This document shows, piece by piece, positions 13,923 through 22,982 of a stretch of 64,000 bases of DNA. Location: positions 124,001-188,000 of the forward strand of contig NZ_JAUSTQ010000001.1 of NCBI RefSeq assembly GCF_030812915.1. The letters are read 5' to 3'. The notes below the pieces were generated by a model, which made no database searches, had not been told where the DNA came from, and worked only from the letters and a program-made list of their open reading frames with translations. How positions within the stretch are numbered: the first letter of the stretch is position 1; every line of letters starts with the position of its first letter. Origin of the DNA: Alkalibacillus salilacus (GTDB taxonomy: Bacteria; Bacillota; Bacilli; Bacillales; Alkalibacillaceae). A program made the position numbers and the translations under genes.

Positions 13923-16811
13923 TTATTTATCTGTTAAATATTTATACAAATGATAAACTACAGGCTCTTCCAACAACATGCTCATATGAACAACTGGAAT
14001 TTGTTTACCGTGTTTATCCAACATCTTATCTTCAACTACAGTTTCTCGGTCAGGTGTTGCCTGCCCCAGATAATAAAAGTCTTTTCCTTCATCATCATCT
14101 TTCTTTAGAAAAATATGAATATCAATGCCTTGATTTTGAGCATGAATAATACTTTGTACTTCATGTGACTTTAATGAACGATTACTTCTTGTATACCATT
14201 TAAAAACGTCAGGACTTAAGAGCTCATCGCCATAATCAATACTCGATTCAACGTCTTGTTTATGGTACGTTACAAAAATTGGACAAGTGCCGTGTTTCAC
14301 TTTATATCCATATACTGTTGAGCTTTCGTCCTTATCCCATCCCAATAACTTACATGCATCTTTACGAGAATATTTCTCATACAACGTAAACGGCTCATAA
14401 TTATTATACTTTTTAGCTTTCTCTTTAGCCGTTTCCAATACGTCTAACACTAACGTTTTAAATAATTCATCTTTTAATCCTTGAATGAAAGTATTATTTA
14501 GTGTAAAAACTTTTTGATCAATAACGACTAATGCTTCACCACCATACTTCTTCACATCAGTGTCTTTGAAAAACGATAAATTGAGCATATTTTTTACTGA
14601 ATTAATAGTCTTCTGGTCTGTTTCACACCCGATGCTAGATAACCTATTTATATAGTCTTCCTCTGTGATCGAACCGTGCTCGATTAACATTCCTAATAAA
14701 ACGATCTCTTGAAGTCGTTTTCCATTTAAAACCTCTTTCGATAGCATTGTTAGTGCCTTATATTCCTGTAAACCGATACTAGGTAGTTCCTTCACCCCTA
14801 CTTTATGCAAGAACTCAAAATAATTATCGTATTTTTCGGCAATTACATCTGGGTCAATTGAGTCGTGGTTTAAAAAATCATATAAATAAGGAACTTTACC
14901 CAGTTTATGTTTAAGTTGTTTAAATTCTTCTCTTAAAATCTTTAATTGGGATAAGTTTTCGTTATTAATAGATTCAAAAACATGTTTCTTAGCGACTTCT
15001 TCAAAATTGATGGTTGATACACCTGTAATATAGCTTGTATCCACTGTTTTACGGCGAATATTATCTTTGTTTTGTGAATGGTCACCTGATAAAGCAACGG
15101 GAATCAAATAGTTTTTCTTATAATTACCGATAAAATCAATCACCGTTACGAAGTCTTTCGAATCATGTTTTCGTAACCCTCTTCCTAATTGTTGGACGAA
15201 AATAATGCTTGATTCCGTTTGACGTAACATAACCACTTGATTGATCGATGGAATGTCAATTCCCTCATTAAAAATGTCGACGGTAAGAATGTAATCAAGC
15301 TCTCCACTTTCTAGTTTATTAACATATTCTAATCTCACATCTTGAGAGTCTTCACCTGTTAGGGCAACCGTTCTATAACCTCGTTCATTGATCAACACAG
15401 ATAATTTTTTAGCTTCCTCCCTTTGGCTACAGAAGATTAAGCCTTTAACACGGTCCCCTGAATAACCGTAATAATGCACTTTCTCTAAAACATGTTCAAC
15501 TCGTTCTTTCGTGACTAACTGGGATAATTTAGTCGTATCGTCGATTGTTTCTCCGTTGATTTCGAAGTCTGTCACACCGAAATAATGAAAGGGGCAAAGC
15601 ATATCCTCTTCCATAGCTTCTTGTAAGCGTATTTCATAAGCAATGTTGTAATCAAATAGCTCATATATATTAAAATCATCTGTACGTTCTGGCGTTGCAG
15701 TCATACCCATTAAGAATTGTGGTTCGAAATGATTGATCACTTTTTGGTAAGATTGAGCACCTGCTTTGTGGACCTCATCAACTAATATGTAATCGAATAA
15801 TTCTGGATCTAATTGTTGCAATGTTTCATCTTTAGATATTGTTTGAATCGTCGCAAACAAATATCTAGCATTCAGATCCTTGCTTGAACCAGACAATATG
15901 CCGAAATCATCATCTTTACCACCCAGAATCGTCTTATAATCTTTTAATGCTTTTTTCAATATTTGCTCACGGTGAACAATGAATAACATTCGCTTCGGTT
16001 TGTAGCGCCTGACATCAAACGCAGATAAAAAGGTTTTCCCTGTTCCGGTCGCAGATACGACTAACCCTTTATCATGTCCCTGATCTCTAACTACTTCTAT
16101 TTCATGCAAGGCTGCTTCTTGCATTTTGTTCGGCGTGACATTTACTGCTTTTTCTAGCGAATTAAATTGATACTCTCCAGGAAATTCAAAGACATTTTCT
16201 GACCATCGCTCTTGTTCTATTGGTCGATACATCAGTTCATATTGATCAATCCATTCAGACGTTAAAGGCTGAGACCCATCCCAAACATCTTCAAATTGCT
16301 CTTTAAAATGATTGACTAACTCGCCATTATCATGTGAACTCAGCTTCACATTCCATTCATGATTCACTTTCAATGCGTGCGCTGTCAGATTTGAACTACC
16401 GATGATTAAGGATTGGTATGAATCGTGTTCGAATATGTATCCTTTTGCGTGAAATCCTTTAACATCCGTTAATCGTACTTCGACATTTGTAACTTTTAAC
16501 AACTCGCGGAACACATTTGGTTGATTAAAATGCAAAAATGTTGACGTTAAAATTTTACCTGTTATTCCTTTTTTCTTAAGGTCATGCAGTAATGCTTTCA
16601 AAGCTGCCAGTCCACTTTCAGTAATGAATGCAACAGAAAAAATAAATGAATCACAATTCTCTAATTCTTCATGAAATGCCGATAAAACCGTGTGATGACT
16701 TTGTTGGTCATTGATCAATAATTGTGGTTTATAAGCTTCACTACTTTTTACATAGCGGTCAATAAACCCTTTCCGCAGTGAGTTTTCTAGGTCCTGTACA
16801 AAGCTCTCCAT
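13923..16811 (-). CDS. PLD-domain / superfamily 2 helicase / DUF3427 fusion protein
   Basis: The 962-residue protein joins three modules. Residues 1-180 are a phospholipase D-like domain with one HKD motif (H121, K123) and GSSN (138-141). Residues 225-560 are an SF2 helicase with Walker A SATGTGKT (253-260), DEVH (345-348), TAT (371-373) and QQLGRGLR (motif VI). The C-terminal third matches DUF3427. This architecture recurs in bacterial genomes, often near defence genes, and suggests ATP-driven DNA or RNA processing with PLD-type cleavage. It starts 10 bp after the Nudix gene, so the two are co-expressed. Its AT-richness fits acquired DNA. Confidence 0.88.
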   Translation of the reverse strand: MESFVQDLENSLRKGFIDRYVKSSEAYKPQLLINDQQSHHTVLSAFHEELENCDSFIFSVAFITESGLAALKALLHDLKKKGITGKILTSTFLHFNQPNVFRELLKVTNVEVRLTDVKGFHAKGYIFEHDSYQSLIIGSSNLTAHALKVNHEWNVKLSSHDNGELVNHFKEQFEDVWDGSQPLTSEWIDQYELMYRPIEQERWSENVFEFPGEYQFNSLEKAVNVTPNKMQEAALHEIEVVRDQGHDKGLVVSATGTGKTFLSAFDVRRYKPKRMLFIVHREQILKKALKDYKTILGGKDDDFGILSGSSKDLNARYLFATIQTISKDETLQQLDPELFDYILVDEVHKAGAQSYQKVINHFEPQFLMGMTATPERTDDFNIYELFDYNIAYEIRLQEAMEEDMLCPFHYFGVTDFEINGETIDDTTKLSQLVTKERVEHVLEKVHYYGYSGDRVKGLIFCSQREEAKKLSVLINERGYRTVALTGEDSQDVRLEYVNKLESGELDYILTVDIFNEGIDIPSINQVVMLRQTESSIIFVQQLGRGLRKHDSKDFVTVIDFIGNYKKNYLIPVALSGDHSQNKDNIRRKTVDTSYITGVSTINFEEVAKKHVFESINNENLSQLKILREEFKQLKHKLGKVPYLYDFLNHDSIDPDVIAEKYDNYFEFLHKVGVKELPSIGLQEYKALTMLSKEVLNGKRLQEIVLLGMLIEHGSITEEDYINRLSSIGCETDQKTINSVKNMLNLSFFKDTDVKKYGGEALVVIDQKVFTLNNTFIQGLKDELFKTLVLDVLETAKEKAKKYNNYEPFTLYEKYSRKDACKLLGWDKDESSTVYGYKVKHGTCPIFVTYHKQDVESSIDYGDELLSPDVFKWYTRSNRSLKSHEVQSIIHAQNQGIDIHIFLKKDDDEGKDFYYLGQATPDRETVVEDKMLDKHGKQIPVVHMSMLLEEPVVYHLYKYLTDK

Positions 16812-16821
16812 GGTATCCCCC

Positions 16822-17232
16822 TTAGGAACTGTTCTTTACAGAGAAGTCTAATTCAATTTGCTCGATAGCTGGTATATCAGCTGGTGCCCAATCTAATAGA
16901 GATAACTCATTTGCTGCTAACCAATCTATTTTCACGTGTTCCGTCAAAATAGGTTCACCTTCGACTAATGTGCAGTAAAACGTAGTTAAATGAATCACAC
17001 CAAAATCGTATTCATAAACAGTATGTTCTACCTGGTCGCCAATGTGAATCGGACACTGAAACTCTTCATCAATTTCCCGTCTCAATGCATCTTGAGGTGT
17101 TTCATCGGTTTCCACTTTGCCACCAGGAAATTCCCATTTATAGGCAAGGGTCGATTTATTTCCTCTTTGAGCACAGAGAATTTTATCATCTTTTATAATT
17201 ACTGCTCCAACAACATATATATCTTTTTTCAT
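16822..17232 (-). CDS. Nudix (MutT-like) nucleoside triphosphate pyrophosphohydrolase
   Basis: The 136-residue protein is one Nudix domain with the box 'GGKVETDETPQDALRREI' followed by DEEF at about residues 37-58, which fits GX5EX7REUXEEXGU. The N-terminus is MutT-like ('VVGAVIIKDDKILCAQRG'). Such enzymes hydrolyse oxidised or free (d)NTPs. It is the first gene of a pair with the PLD-helicase-DUF3427 gene, with a 10-bp gap. Coupling of a MutT-like Nudix protein with this helicase type recurs in other genomes, which hints at a shared role in handling damaged or foreign nucleic acid. GGAGGATTCGT precedes the ATG. Confidence 0.9.
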   Translation of the reverse strand: MKKDIYVVGAVIIKDDKILCAQRGNKSTLAYKWEFPGGKVETDETPQDALRREIDEEFQCPIHIGDQVEHTVYEYDFGVIHLTTFYCTLVEGEPILTEHVKIDWLAANELSLLDWAPADIPAIEQIELDFSVKNSS

Positions 17233-17479
17233 ACGAATCCTCCGAACTAAGCAATATTATACTTACATTATAACAAAATAAGAATATTAAAAATAAAATA
17301 TCATTTTAAGAAGTAACATGTAACCCATAGTTCCATAATATGTTAATATTGACTTACCATTTGAACGATAAGGATTCAACTCTATTGAACCTATATCTTT
17401 ATGAAAAAATGAAGAATGAACCTTTTTTTAATAATAGTTGTATCTCTGTAAACAAGTCTTATTAAACCGGAGGCTATTC

Positions 17480-17836
17480 ATGAAAACATATGAAAAATTA
17501 TTAGTAGGCGTCATAATTGCCTTTTGGAGCTTATCCTTCTTAACTTTATTTGACATTATACTAATAACAAACATGTTAAACTATTTGATGGTTTCATCTA
17601 TTGCTCTTACACTAGCATTTATTTATATCATCATAAAAAGAAAATATAACAACAACCTTTTCAATTATATATATCTATTAATTTCGATTATCGTCTTGTT
17701 TTCAGCCATAACAATGCAACAAGGATTTATTAGCCAAGACCATATATTAGGATATCTCATTCCGTTCTTCTTTTTTATTCTCGTCCCAATCAGTATGGTT
17801 GCACGAGGCCTAAAAAGTTTTAAGCGTAAACAATAA
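17480..17836 (+). CDS. Small four-helix membrane protein (118 aa)
   Basis: The 118-residue product has four predicted membrane helices (about residues 6-27, 33-55, 62-82 and 89-108) and a basic C-terminus (RGLKSFKRKQ). The ATG at 17480 follows CCGGAGGC. The gene and its flanks are notably AT-rich compared with the nearby core genes, as expected for recently acquired or weakly constrained DNA. It sits alone between the Nudix/helicase pair and the NERD helicase gene. I do not recognise it, and it has no motif that indicates function. Confidence 0.65.
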   Translation: MKTYEKLLVGVIIAFWSLSFLTLFDIILITNMLNYLMVSSIALTLAFIYIIIKRKYNNNLFNYIYLLISIIVLFSAITMQQGFISQDHILGYLIPFFFFILVPISMVARGLKSFKRKQ

Positions 17837-17951
17837 CCTATATCCAATTAATTATATCTATTTAAATTTTTGAGTTAATCCTATTACTAACACACCTTTA
17901 GTCCCATATTATGTTAAAATATCCCTAACAAACAAAACAAAGGTGACGACA

Positions 17952-19868
17952 ATGGCGCATACAGTACCGGAAACGATTCGGACGTCTGCAACGACGGGTG
18001 AACGAATTTTGTTTCGTACGTTAAAAGACTACTTACCAGAGGATTACATCGTGTATTATGAACCTGAGATTCATGGGAGACGGCCGGACTTTGTCATTAT
18101 CGGGCCGGATTTAGGTGTGGTTGTGATCGAGGTGAAGGATTGGACACTGAATACGATTGTGAAGGCGAACAAGGATGAGTGGTTGATTTTTGGACGTAAT
18201 CAACAACAGGCAATGGAGAAGAATCCGTATAAAAAGGCGGAGGAGTTCACGTTCCATTTAATGAATCATCTCAAAAAAGACAATCACTTACTGCAATCAG
18301 AAGGTAAAAATCAACATAACTTAAAATTTCCGTGTGGGTACGGGGCTGTATTTTCACGACTATATACCGAACAGATGTCACGTGAACAATTGTACAGCGT
18401 GATCGATCCGCAGTTCTGCTTTGCACGGGATGAAATTGACCCAGAACATAGTCACTTTTCTGAATCGGTCTTAATCGAAAAATTGATGAATATGTTTAAA
18501 GTGAATTTCAGGTTACGCGAACCACTTCCGCAAGCTGATATTGATGCAATCCGTCACAAATTGTTTCCTGAAGTGCGAATTAGTGGTGAGTTTAAACAAT
18601 CGGCACCACATCAAGATCAAATCTTGTTATCAATGCATAATTTAAAAACGATGGATATTCATCAGGAGAATTATGCGAAGAATTTAGGAGATAGAAATCG
18701 TCTTATTCGTGGTGTGGCTGGTAGTGGCAAGACATTGATCCTAGCGACCCGGGCTGCCATTTTAGCGAGAGAAAATCCTGATTGGAATATTCTCATTCTG
18801 TGCTACAACATTTCGCTAGCGAATTATTTACAACAACAAATCGATATAAAAGTACACGAGCTTGAAAGTGAAGGGGATCAAGGGTCTCTCTTTGACAATG
18901 AAATGCAAGACCGAAAGTCGTTTGGCAGTATCGAAGTCTATAATTTTCATTCGTTTTTATATAACCATTTCAAGGTCAAAGACGAACAGATCCCAAACTT
19001 AATCGAATCACTAAAATCCAATAACCAATTAGCTCAACAGTATGATGCGATTCTAATTGATGAGGGCCAGGACTTTGAACAAGAATGGCTCACACTTGTT
19101 AGTCACTTACTTAATCCAGCAACACAATCACTGTTAATCGTTGAAGATCGTGCACAAAATATTTATAAACGAAAACGCAGTTATGTAGAGGATACGGGGC
19201 TTAGTTTTCAAGGACGATCGAAAATTTTATCAATTAATTATCGTAACACACAGCAAATTGTTCGTTTTGCATGGGACTTCTACCGAAATAATTCTGAGTT
19301 ACAGCACAAAGTCGCAGAGCACGAATTCGAAGGTGAGATCATAGCACCAAAAACAACGCCACGTAAAGGACCTGAACCCTTTATTTTTCAAGCTGACCGC
19401 TTCACAGATGAAATGAAGCAAGTTTCACGTATTATTCATAAATTAAACCAAGATCATCATGTCCCCTTCGATGAGATGGTCATCTTGTATCGTGTGAAAC
19501 GAACGTCACATCAAGATTATATCGGGGCTATACAGCACCAATTGAAGACACATGATATCCCACATTATTGGATTAGTGAAAGTCCTTCAAGTAAACGACA
19601 GTATGAAAAAAGCGACGGTCAGGTCAAAATTAGCACGATCGAATCAAGTAAAGGCCTCGATTTTCAAGCTGTCTTTATCGTGAATATAGATCAAATGCCT
19701 TTCAAATACGAAGAGGACACACAGCGAGAGGCTGCTTTACTTTATATCGCCATGACGCGAGCACACAAGTATCTATGCTTGTCATATTCACATGAATCAG
19801 CTTTCACCCAGTATTTAGAAGAAGCAAAAGCCCAGCAAACCAATTCACAAGATGAACGCTCAGGTTAA
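17952..19868 (+). CDS. NERD nuclease-domain / UvrD-type superfamily 1 helicase
   Basis: This 638-residue protein fuses an N-terminal NERD nuclease-related domain to an SF1 helicase. The NERD part shows the PD-(D/E)XK pattern at 'RRPDFVII' (D46) and 'VVVIEVKDW' (E60, K62). The helicase has Walker A GVAGSGKT (about 254-261), DEGQD (370-374), the LSINYRNTQQI motif, 'STIESSKGLDF' and 'YIAMTRAHKYL'. All key residues look intact, so cleavage coupled to DNA unwinding is plausible. NERD-helicases are widespread but little studied. The ATG at 17952 follows AAAGGTGA; the zinc-ribbon gene starts 14 bp downstream. Confidence 0.9.
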   Translation: MAHTVPETIRTSATTGERILFRTLKDYLPEDYIVYYEPEIHGRRPDFVIIGPDLGVVVIEVKDWTLNTIVKANKDEWLIFGRNQQQAMEKNPYKKAEEFTFHLMNHLKKDNHLLQSEGKNQHNLKFPCGYGAVFSRLYTEQMSREQLYSVIDPQFCFARDEIDPEHSHFSESVLIEKLMNMFKVNFRLREPLPQADIDAIRHKLFPEVRISGEFKQSAPHQDQILLSMHNLKTMDIHQENYAKNLGDRNRLIRGVAGSGKTLILATRAAILARENPDWNILILCYNISLANYLQQQIDIKVHELESEGDQGSLFDNEMQDRKSFGSIEVYNFHSFLYNHFKVKDEQIPNLIESLKSNNQLAQQYDAILIDEGQDFEQEWLTLVSHLLNPATQSLLIVEDRAQNIYKRKRSYVEDTGLSFQGRSKILSINYRNTQQIVRFAWDFYRNNSELQHKVAEHEFEGEIIAPKTTPRKGPEPFIFQADRFTDEMKQVSRIIHKLNQDHHVPFDEMVILYRVKRTSHQDYIGAIQHQLKTHDIPHYWISESPSSKRQYEKSDGQVKISTIESSKGLDFQAVFIVNIDQMPFKYEEDTQREAALLYIAMTRAHKYLCLSYSHESAFTQYLEEAKAQQTNSQDERSG

Positions 19869-19882
19869 GGAGTTGTTTAATT

Positions 19883-20182
19883 ATGCCAACATGCCAACGC
19901 TGCTTCAATACATGGACTTTTAAGGACACGGTGAAGCACGCATTTGTATTAGACACACGCCTATCATGCCCTTACTGTGGTGGCACACAATTTATATCAA
20001 AGGAAACACATAGACGATTTGGGGTGGCCACCTTATTTATCCCGATCACGATGTTTCTCCCTTTGCTCTTTAATATATCACCTTGGTGGGGGATTACTAT
20101 GTTGGCAGTTTTAACCCCAGTTTATTTCATTGCTTATTGTTCAATGCTGACCTTATCGAATGAGGAACAGAATATCATTTAA
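19883..20182 (+). CDS. CXXC-20-CXXC family zinc-ribbon membrane protein
   Basis: The 99-residue protein starts with a zinc ribbon of two CxxC pairs (C4/C7 and C29/C32), separated by about 20 residues, followed by two membrane helices (about residues 49-66 and 69-88). This matches the Firmicutes family described as cxxc_20_cxxc (TIGR04104), which I recall from family definitions; it has no established function. AAGGAG precedes its ATG by eight bases. It directly follows the NERD-helicase gene, so the two are likely co-transcribed, but any functional link is inference. Confidence 0.75.
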   Translation: MPTCQRCFNTWTFKDTVKHAFVLDTRLSCPYCGGTQFISKETHRRFGVATLFIPITMFLPLLFNISPWWGITMLAVLTPVYFIAYCSMLTLSNEEQNII

Positions 20183-20201
20183 TCAAATGTTCCAAGTTTC
20201 A

Positions 20202-20822
20202 TTAAAAAGGCATCACAGAACTAGCCAACATCCAAACACATAGTCCTACTAATCCCATGACCACGACGTTTTCAACTGGTGAACCTGTTTTAAAAGACAA
20301 TATAAACTTGAACTTCTTCTGACTGAGTGGATAAAGTAGTGGTACTCCTTGCTTAGTTAAGTAGTCACCGAAAATATGCGATACGACACCGATTAAAAAT
20401 CCGTATTGCAGCGTTTCCGAAATATCAAATGACGTCTGCAACGTCGTTAACACCACGCCTACAATTACGACAAAAACTAAAGAATGTGTCCACGTTCTGT
20501 GTGACGTTAACATGAGTAAGATGAGTCCCATTCCGATTAATAAAAAGCTCGTGCGTTGTTCTGTAAAAATGGCTAACATATCAGGACGCCATATAGCCCC
20601 TATAACAATTAAAGCGACCACACCAGCGAAAATCGGATACACATAGCGTCCTATTTTAGATTGTTTAGAGTCAACGTCAGGTAATAAAGCACCTATTAAA
20701 ACGACCGTTAAAAATAATAACGTTTCAGGTACACCGTTTAAATCGAGCGGTAACCATCTCTCGAATGTAACCGCAGCTACACCCCACGTTAACCCCATGG
20801 CTTGATGCCCTTTTGCCATCAT
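20202..20822 (-). CDS. YdjM-like membrane-bound metal-dependent hydrolase (DUF457)
   Basis: The 206-residue protein has four to five membrane helices and the conserved histidines and acidic residues of the YdjM/DUF457 family: 'GHQAMGLTWG' at the start, 'GALLPDVDSKQSKIG' near residue 45, 'SHRTWTHSLVF' near 107 and 'HIFGDYLT' near 150. These residues are thought to bind a metal in the membrane. Relatives in E. coli (YdjM) are induced by DNA damage, but their reaction is unknown. The gene converges with the zinc-ribbon gene, with only 19 bp between them. Confidence 0.85.
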   Translation of the reverse strand: MMAKGHQAMGLTWGVAAVTFERWLPLDLNGVPETLLFLTVVLIGALLPDVDSKQSKIGRYVYPIFAGVVALIVIGAIWRPDMLAIFTEQRTSFLLIGMGLILLMLTSHRTWTHSLVFVVIVGVVLTTLQTSFDISETLQYGFLIGVVSHIFGDYLTKQGVPLLYPLSQKKFKFILSFKTGSPVENVVVMGLVGLCVWMLASSVMPF

Positions 20823-20905
20823 GATGTCTCGACCCTTTCTTGTTGTGAGTGACGTTTATCATCATACCAACTCTCCCGTATTCAGCACCATCAGCCTTTA
20901 GACAC

Positions 20906-20941
20906 AAAAAATCCTTCCCACTTTAAAAGCAGGAAGGATTT
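20906..20941 (-). terminator. Terminator of the putP operon
   Basis: AAATCCTTCC (20909-20918) pairs with GGAAGGATTT (20932-20941). On the minus strand it is followed by TTTTTTGTG. Confidence 0.88.
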
Positions 20942-20958
20942 CAACTGTAACGTAACTT

Positions 20959-22482
20959 TTATGATCTAGACATTTCTCTCGTCTTTTCAAATTCATCTTG
21001 AATTTCTTTTGAAGGTCCGCGACCAAGCAAGCTAATACCAACTGCTGCAATCGTCGCAAACAAGAACCCAGGTACTAATGAATACAAGCCATCAAACGGA
21101 TCGATTTGGCCCCATGTTAAGACAGTCACAGCACCAACAACAATACCTGCTAAAGCACCGTTTCGCGTTAAACGTTTCCAGAATAAACTAAGCACGACAA
21201 TCGGACCGAACGAGGCACCAAAGCCGGCCCAGGCGTTGGCGACGAGATCAAGCACTCGACTTTCATCGTCACTTGCGATGATTAAGGCGATTAACGCAAT
21301 CACAATAACTGAAATACGCGCCACCCAGATTAACTCTTTGTTAGAAGCATTCTTACGGAAAAAGCCTTTATAAAAGTCTTCGGCAACAGCTGATGATGAC
21401 ACGAGTAACTGGGAGTCAACCGTACTCATAATCGCCGCTAAAATCGCTGCTAGTAATACACCAGCTACGACAGGATGCGTTAATAATTGGGTCATCGCAA
21501 TAAAGACTGCCTCTTCATTGGCAAGCATCAACATACTACCGTCCATTGATGCTTCAATTCCACGATTAGCTAATTCCGATTGGACCGCTTCTGTTCCAAC
21601 ATAGGCAAAACCTGCAATCCCCACAAAAATCGCACCGAATAATGAGAAGACCATCCAACTCATTCCGATTAAACGTGCTTTTGGCACATCTTTATGTGTC
21701 CGAATCGCCATGAAACGTGCTAAGATATGTGGTTGACCGAAATAACCGAGCCCCCATGCGAGTGAGGAAATAATGCCAATCATGCTAACACCTTGGATCA
21801 TGTTTAAATGGCTTCCTTCTGATAATTCACCCACTACGCTCACAGTTTCACTCCAGCCACCTAGTTCGGATATGGCGACAAACGGTAAAACAATTAAAGC
21901 CAAGAACATGAGAATTCCTTGTATGAAGTCCGTCCAACTTACCGCAATAAAGCCACCTAAGAACGTATACGCGATAATGACAGCTCCACCAATGAGTAAT
22001 GCGACCATATAATCATAACCAAATGTATTGCTGAATAAGACAGCGCCACCCACTAGACCAGAGGCGACATAAACTGTGAAGAAGATCAAAATGACGGCTG
22101 CTGAAGCGCTACGTAATAAACGCGAGTTATCACGAAAGCGTTTCTCTAGGAAGTCTGGCAATGTGATCGCATCGCTAGACACCTCTGTATAAATACGCAA
22201 ACGTTTCGCAATAAACTGCCAGTTCAAATACGCACCAATCGTTAAACCAACAGCAAGCCAGGCTTCACCGAAACCACCTAAGTAAATAGCCCCTGGTAAA
22301 CCGAGAATCAGCCAACTACTCATATCAGATGCCCCTGCACTTAATGCGGCTACACCTGGGCCTAACTTACGGCCACCTAAGAAGTAGTCTGATAGATTAT
22401 TCGTTAACCGATAACCAATAATACCAAGCACCAACATCCCAACGAGATACACAATAAACGTCGTTAAAGTAGCTGTACCCAT
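20959..22482 (-). CDS. putP: Sodium/proline symporter PutP
   Basis: The 507-residue protein has 13 predicted membrane helices and is PutP-like throughout: 'DYFLGGRKLGPGVAALSAGA' in the first loop, 'DMSSWLILGLPG' holding conserved substrate and Na+ ligands in helix 2, and 'AWAGFGASFGPIVVLSLFW' late. It couples Na+ influx to proline uptake, for nutrition or osmoprotection, which suits a halophile. Its ATG overlaps the stop of a 35-aa gene (TAATG), so translation is coupled. A strong terminator follows. Confidence 0.93.
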   Translation of the reverse strand: MGTATLTTFIVYLVGMLVLGIIGYRLTNNLSDYFLGGRKLGPGVAALSAGASDMSSWLILGLPGAIYLGGFGEAWLAVGLTIGAYLNWQFIAKRLRIYTEVSSDAITLPDFLEKRFRDNSRLLRSASAAVILIFFTVYVASGLVGGAVLFSNTFGYDYMVALLIGGAVIIAYTFLGGFIAVSWTDFIQGILMFLALIVLPFVAISELGGWSETVSVVGELSEGSHLNMIQGVSMIGIISSLAWGLGYFGQPHILARFMAIRTHKDVPKARLIGMSWMVFSLFGAIFVGIAGFAYVGTEAVQSELANRGIEASMDGSMLMLANEEAVFIAMTQLLTHPVVAGVLLAAILAAIMSTVDSQLLVSSSAVAEDFYKGFFRKNASNKELIWVARISVIVIALIALIIASDDESRVLDLVANAWAGFGASFGPIVVLSLFWKRLTRNGALAGIVVGAVTVLTWGQIDPFDGLYSLVPGFLFATIAAVGISLLGRGPSKEIQDEFEKTREMSRS

Positions 22483-22589
22483 TATGATTTGTCACGTCCT
22501 TTCACCCATGATATGAACGATAGAACGACGACAAGCAACATCGGCACAAATAGCCAGAAATACGTACCAAATGAAATGCTGTACTCCAT
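22482..22589 (-). CDS. 35-aa single-helix protein translationally coupled to putP
   Basis: This tiny gene is supported by a GGGGGAG ribosome site five bases before its ATG and by a TAATG stop/start overlap with putP. The 35-residue product is one membrane helix (about residues 10-28, FWLFVPMLLVVVLSFISW) with a basic C-terminus (KGRDKS). The position suggests a small accessory subunit of the symporter, and similar short proteins lie before other SSS-family transporters. That it binds PutP is inference. Confidence 0.75.
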   Translation of the reverse strand: MEYSISFGTYFWLFVPMLLVVVLSFISWVKGRDKS

Positions 22590-22601
22590 CCAATCTCCCC
22601 C

Positions 22602-22784
22602 TTAATTTAATAGTAGTTCAAATACAACGAAGCCAATAATCACATAAATGAATACGGCGATCACAATCAACAGATATGAGTATCCACTTTTCTCACTCTG
22701 AACAACATCTTTCAACACGTAAGTCACCAAAGCCGCAAAGCCAAAAACGACGATTATGATGACTATTTCATGCGTGATGAACAT
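22602..22784 (-). CDS. 60-aa two-helix membrane protein, first gene of the putP operon
   Basis: The product has two hydrophobic helices (about residues 7-25 and 35-58) joined by a short polar loop, 'KDVVQSEKSGYS'. It lies 12 bp upstream of the 35-aa gene and 119 bp upstream of putP on the same strand, with no terminator between, so it is probably the first gene of the operon. I do not recognise a family. A role with PutP is suggested only by position. Confidence 0.65.
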   Translation of the reverse strand: MFITHEIVIIIVVFGFAALVTYVLKDVVQSEKSGYSYLLIVIAVFIYVIIGFVVFELLLN

Positions 22785-22982
22785 CAGAAACGCCTCCTAA
22801 AGAAGCTCCTTTGTTTCATCATATCAAGAGTTGTCGTGTGAACGCTAATATATTTTATGATTGTCTAAGAGACTTCATGTTTATATGCATCTTATTCGAC
22901 ACAAAATTGCTTTTACCTGCTAAATCTTTAAACTAAACCATCAATCTTTATTGGAGGAGCGAATGGGTTCGTGTGGATTGTA

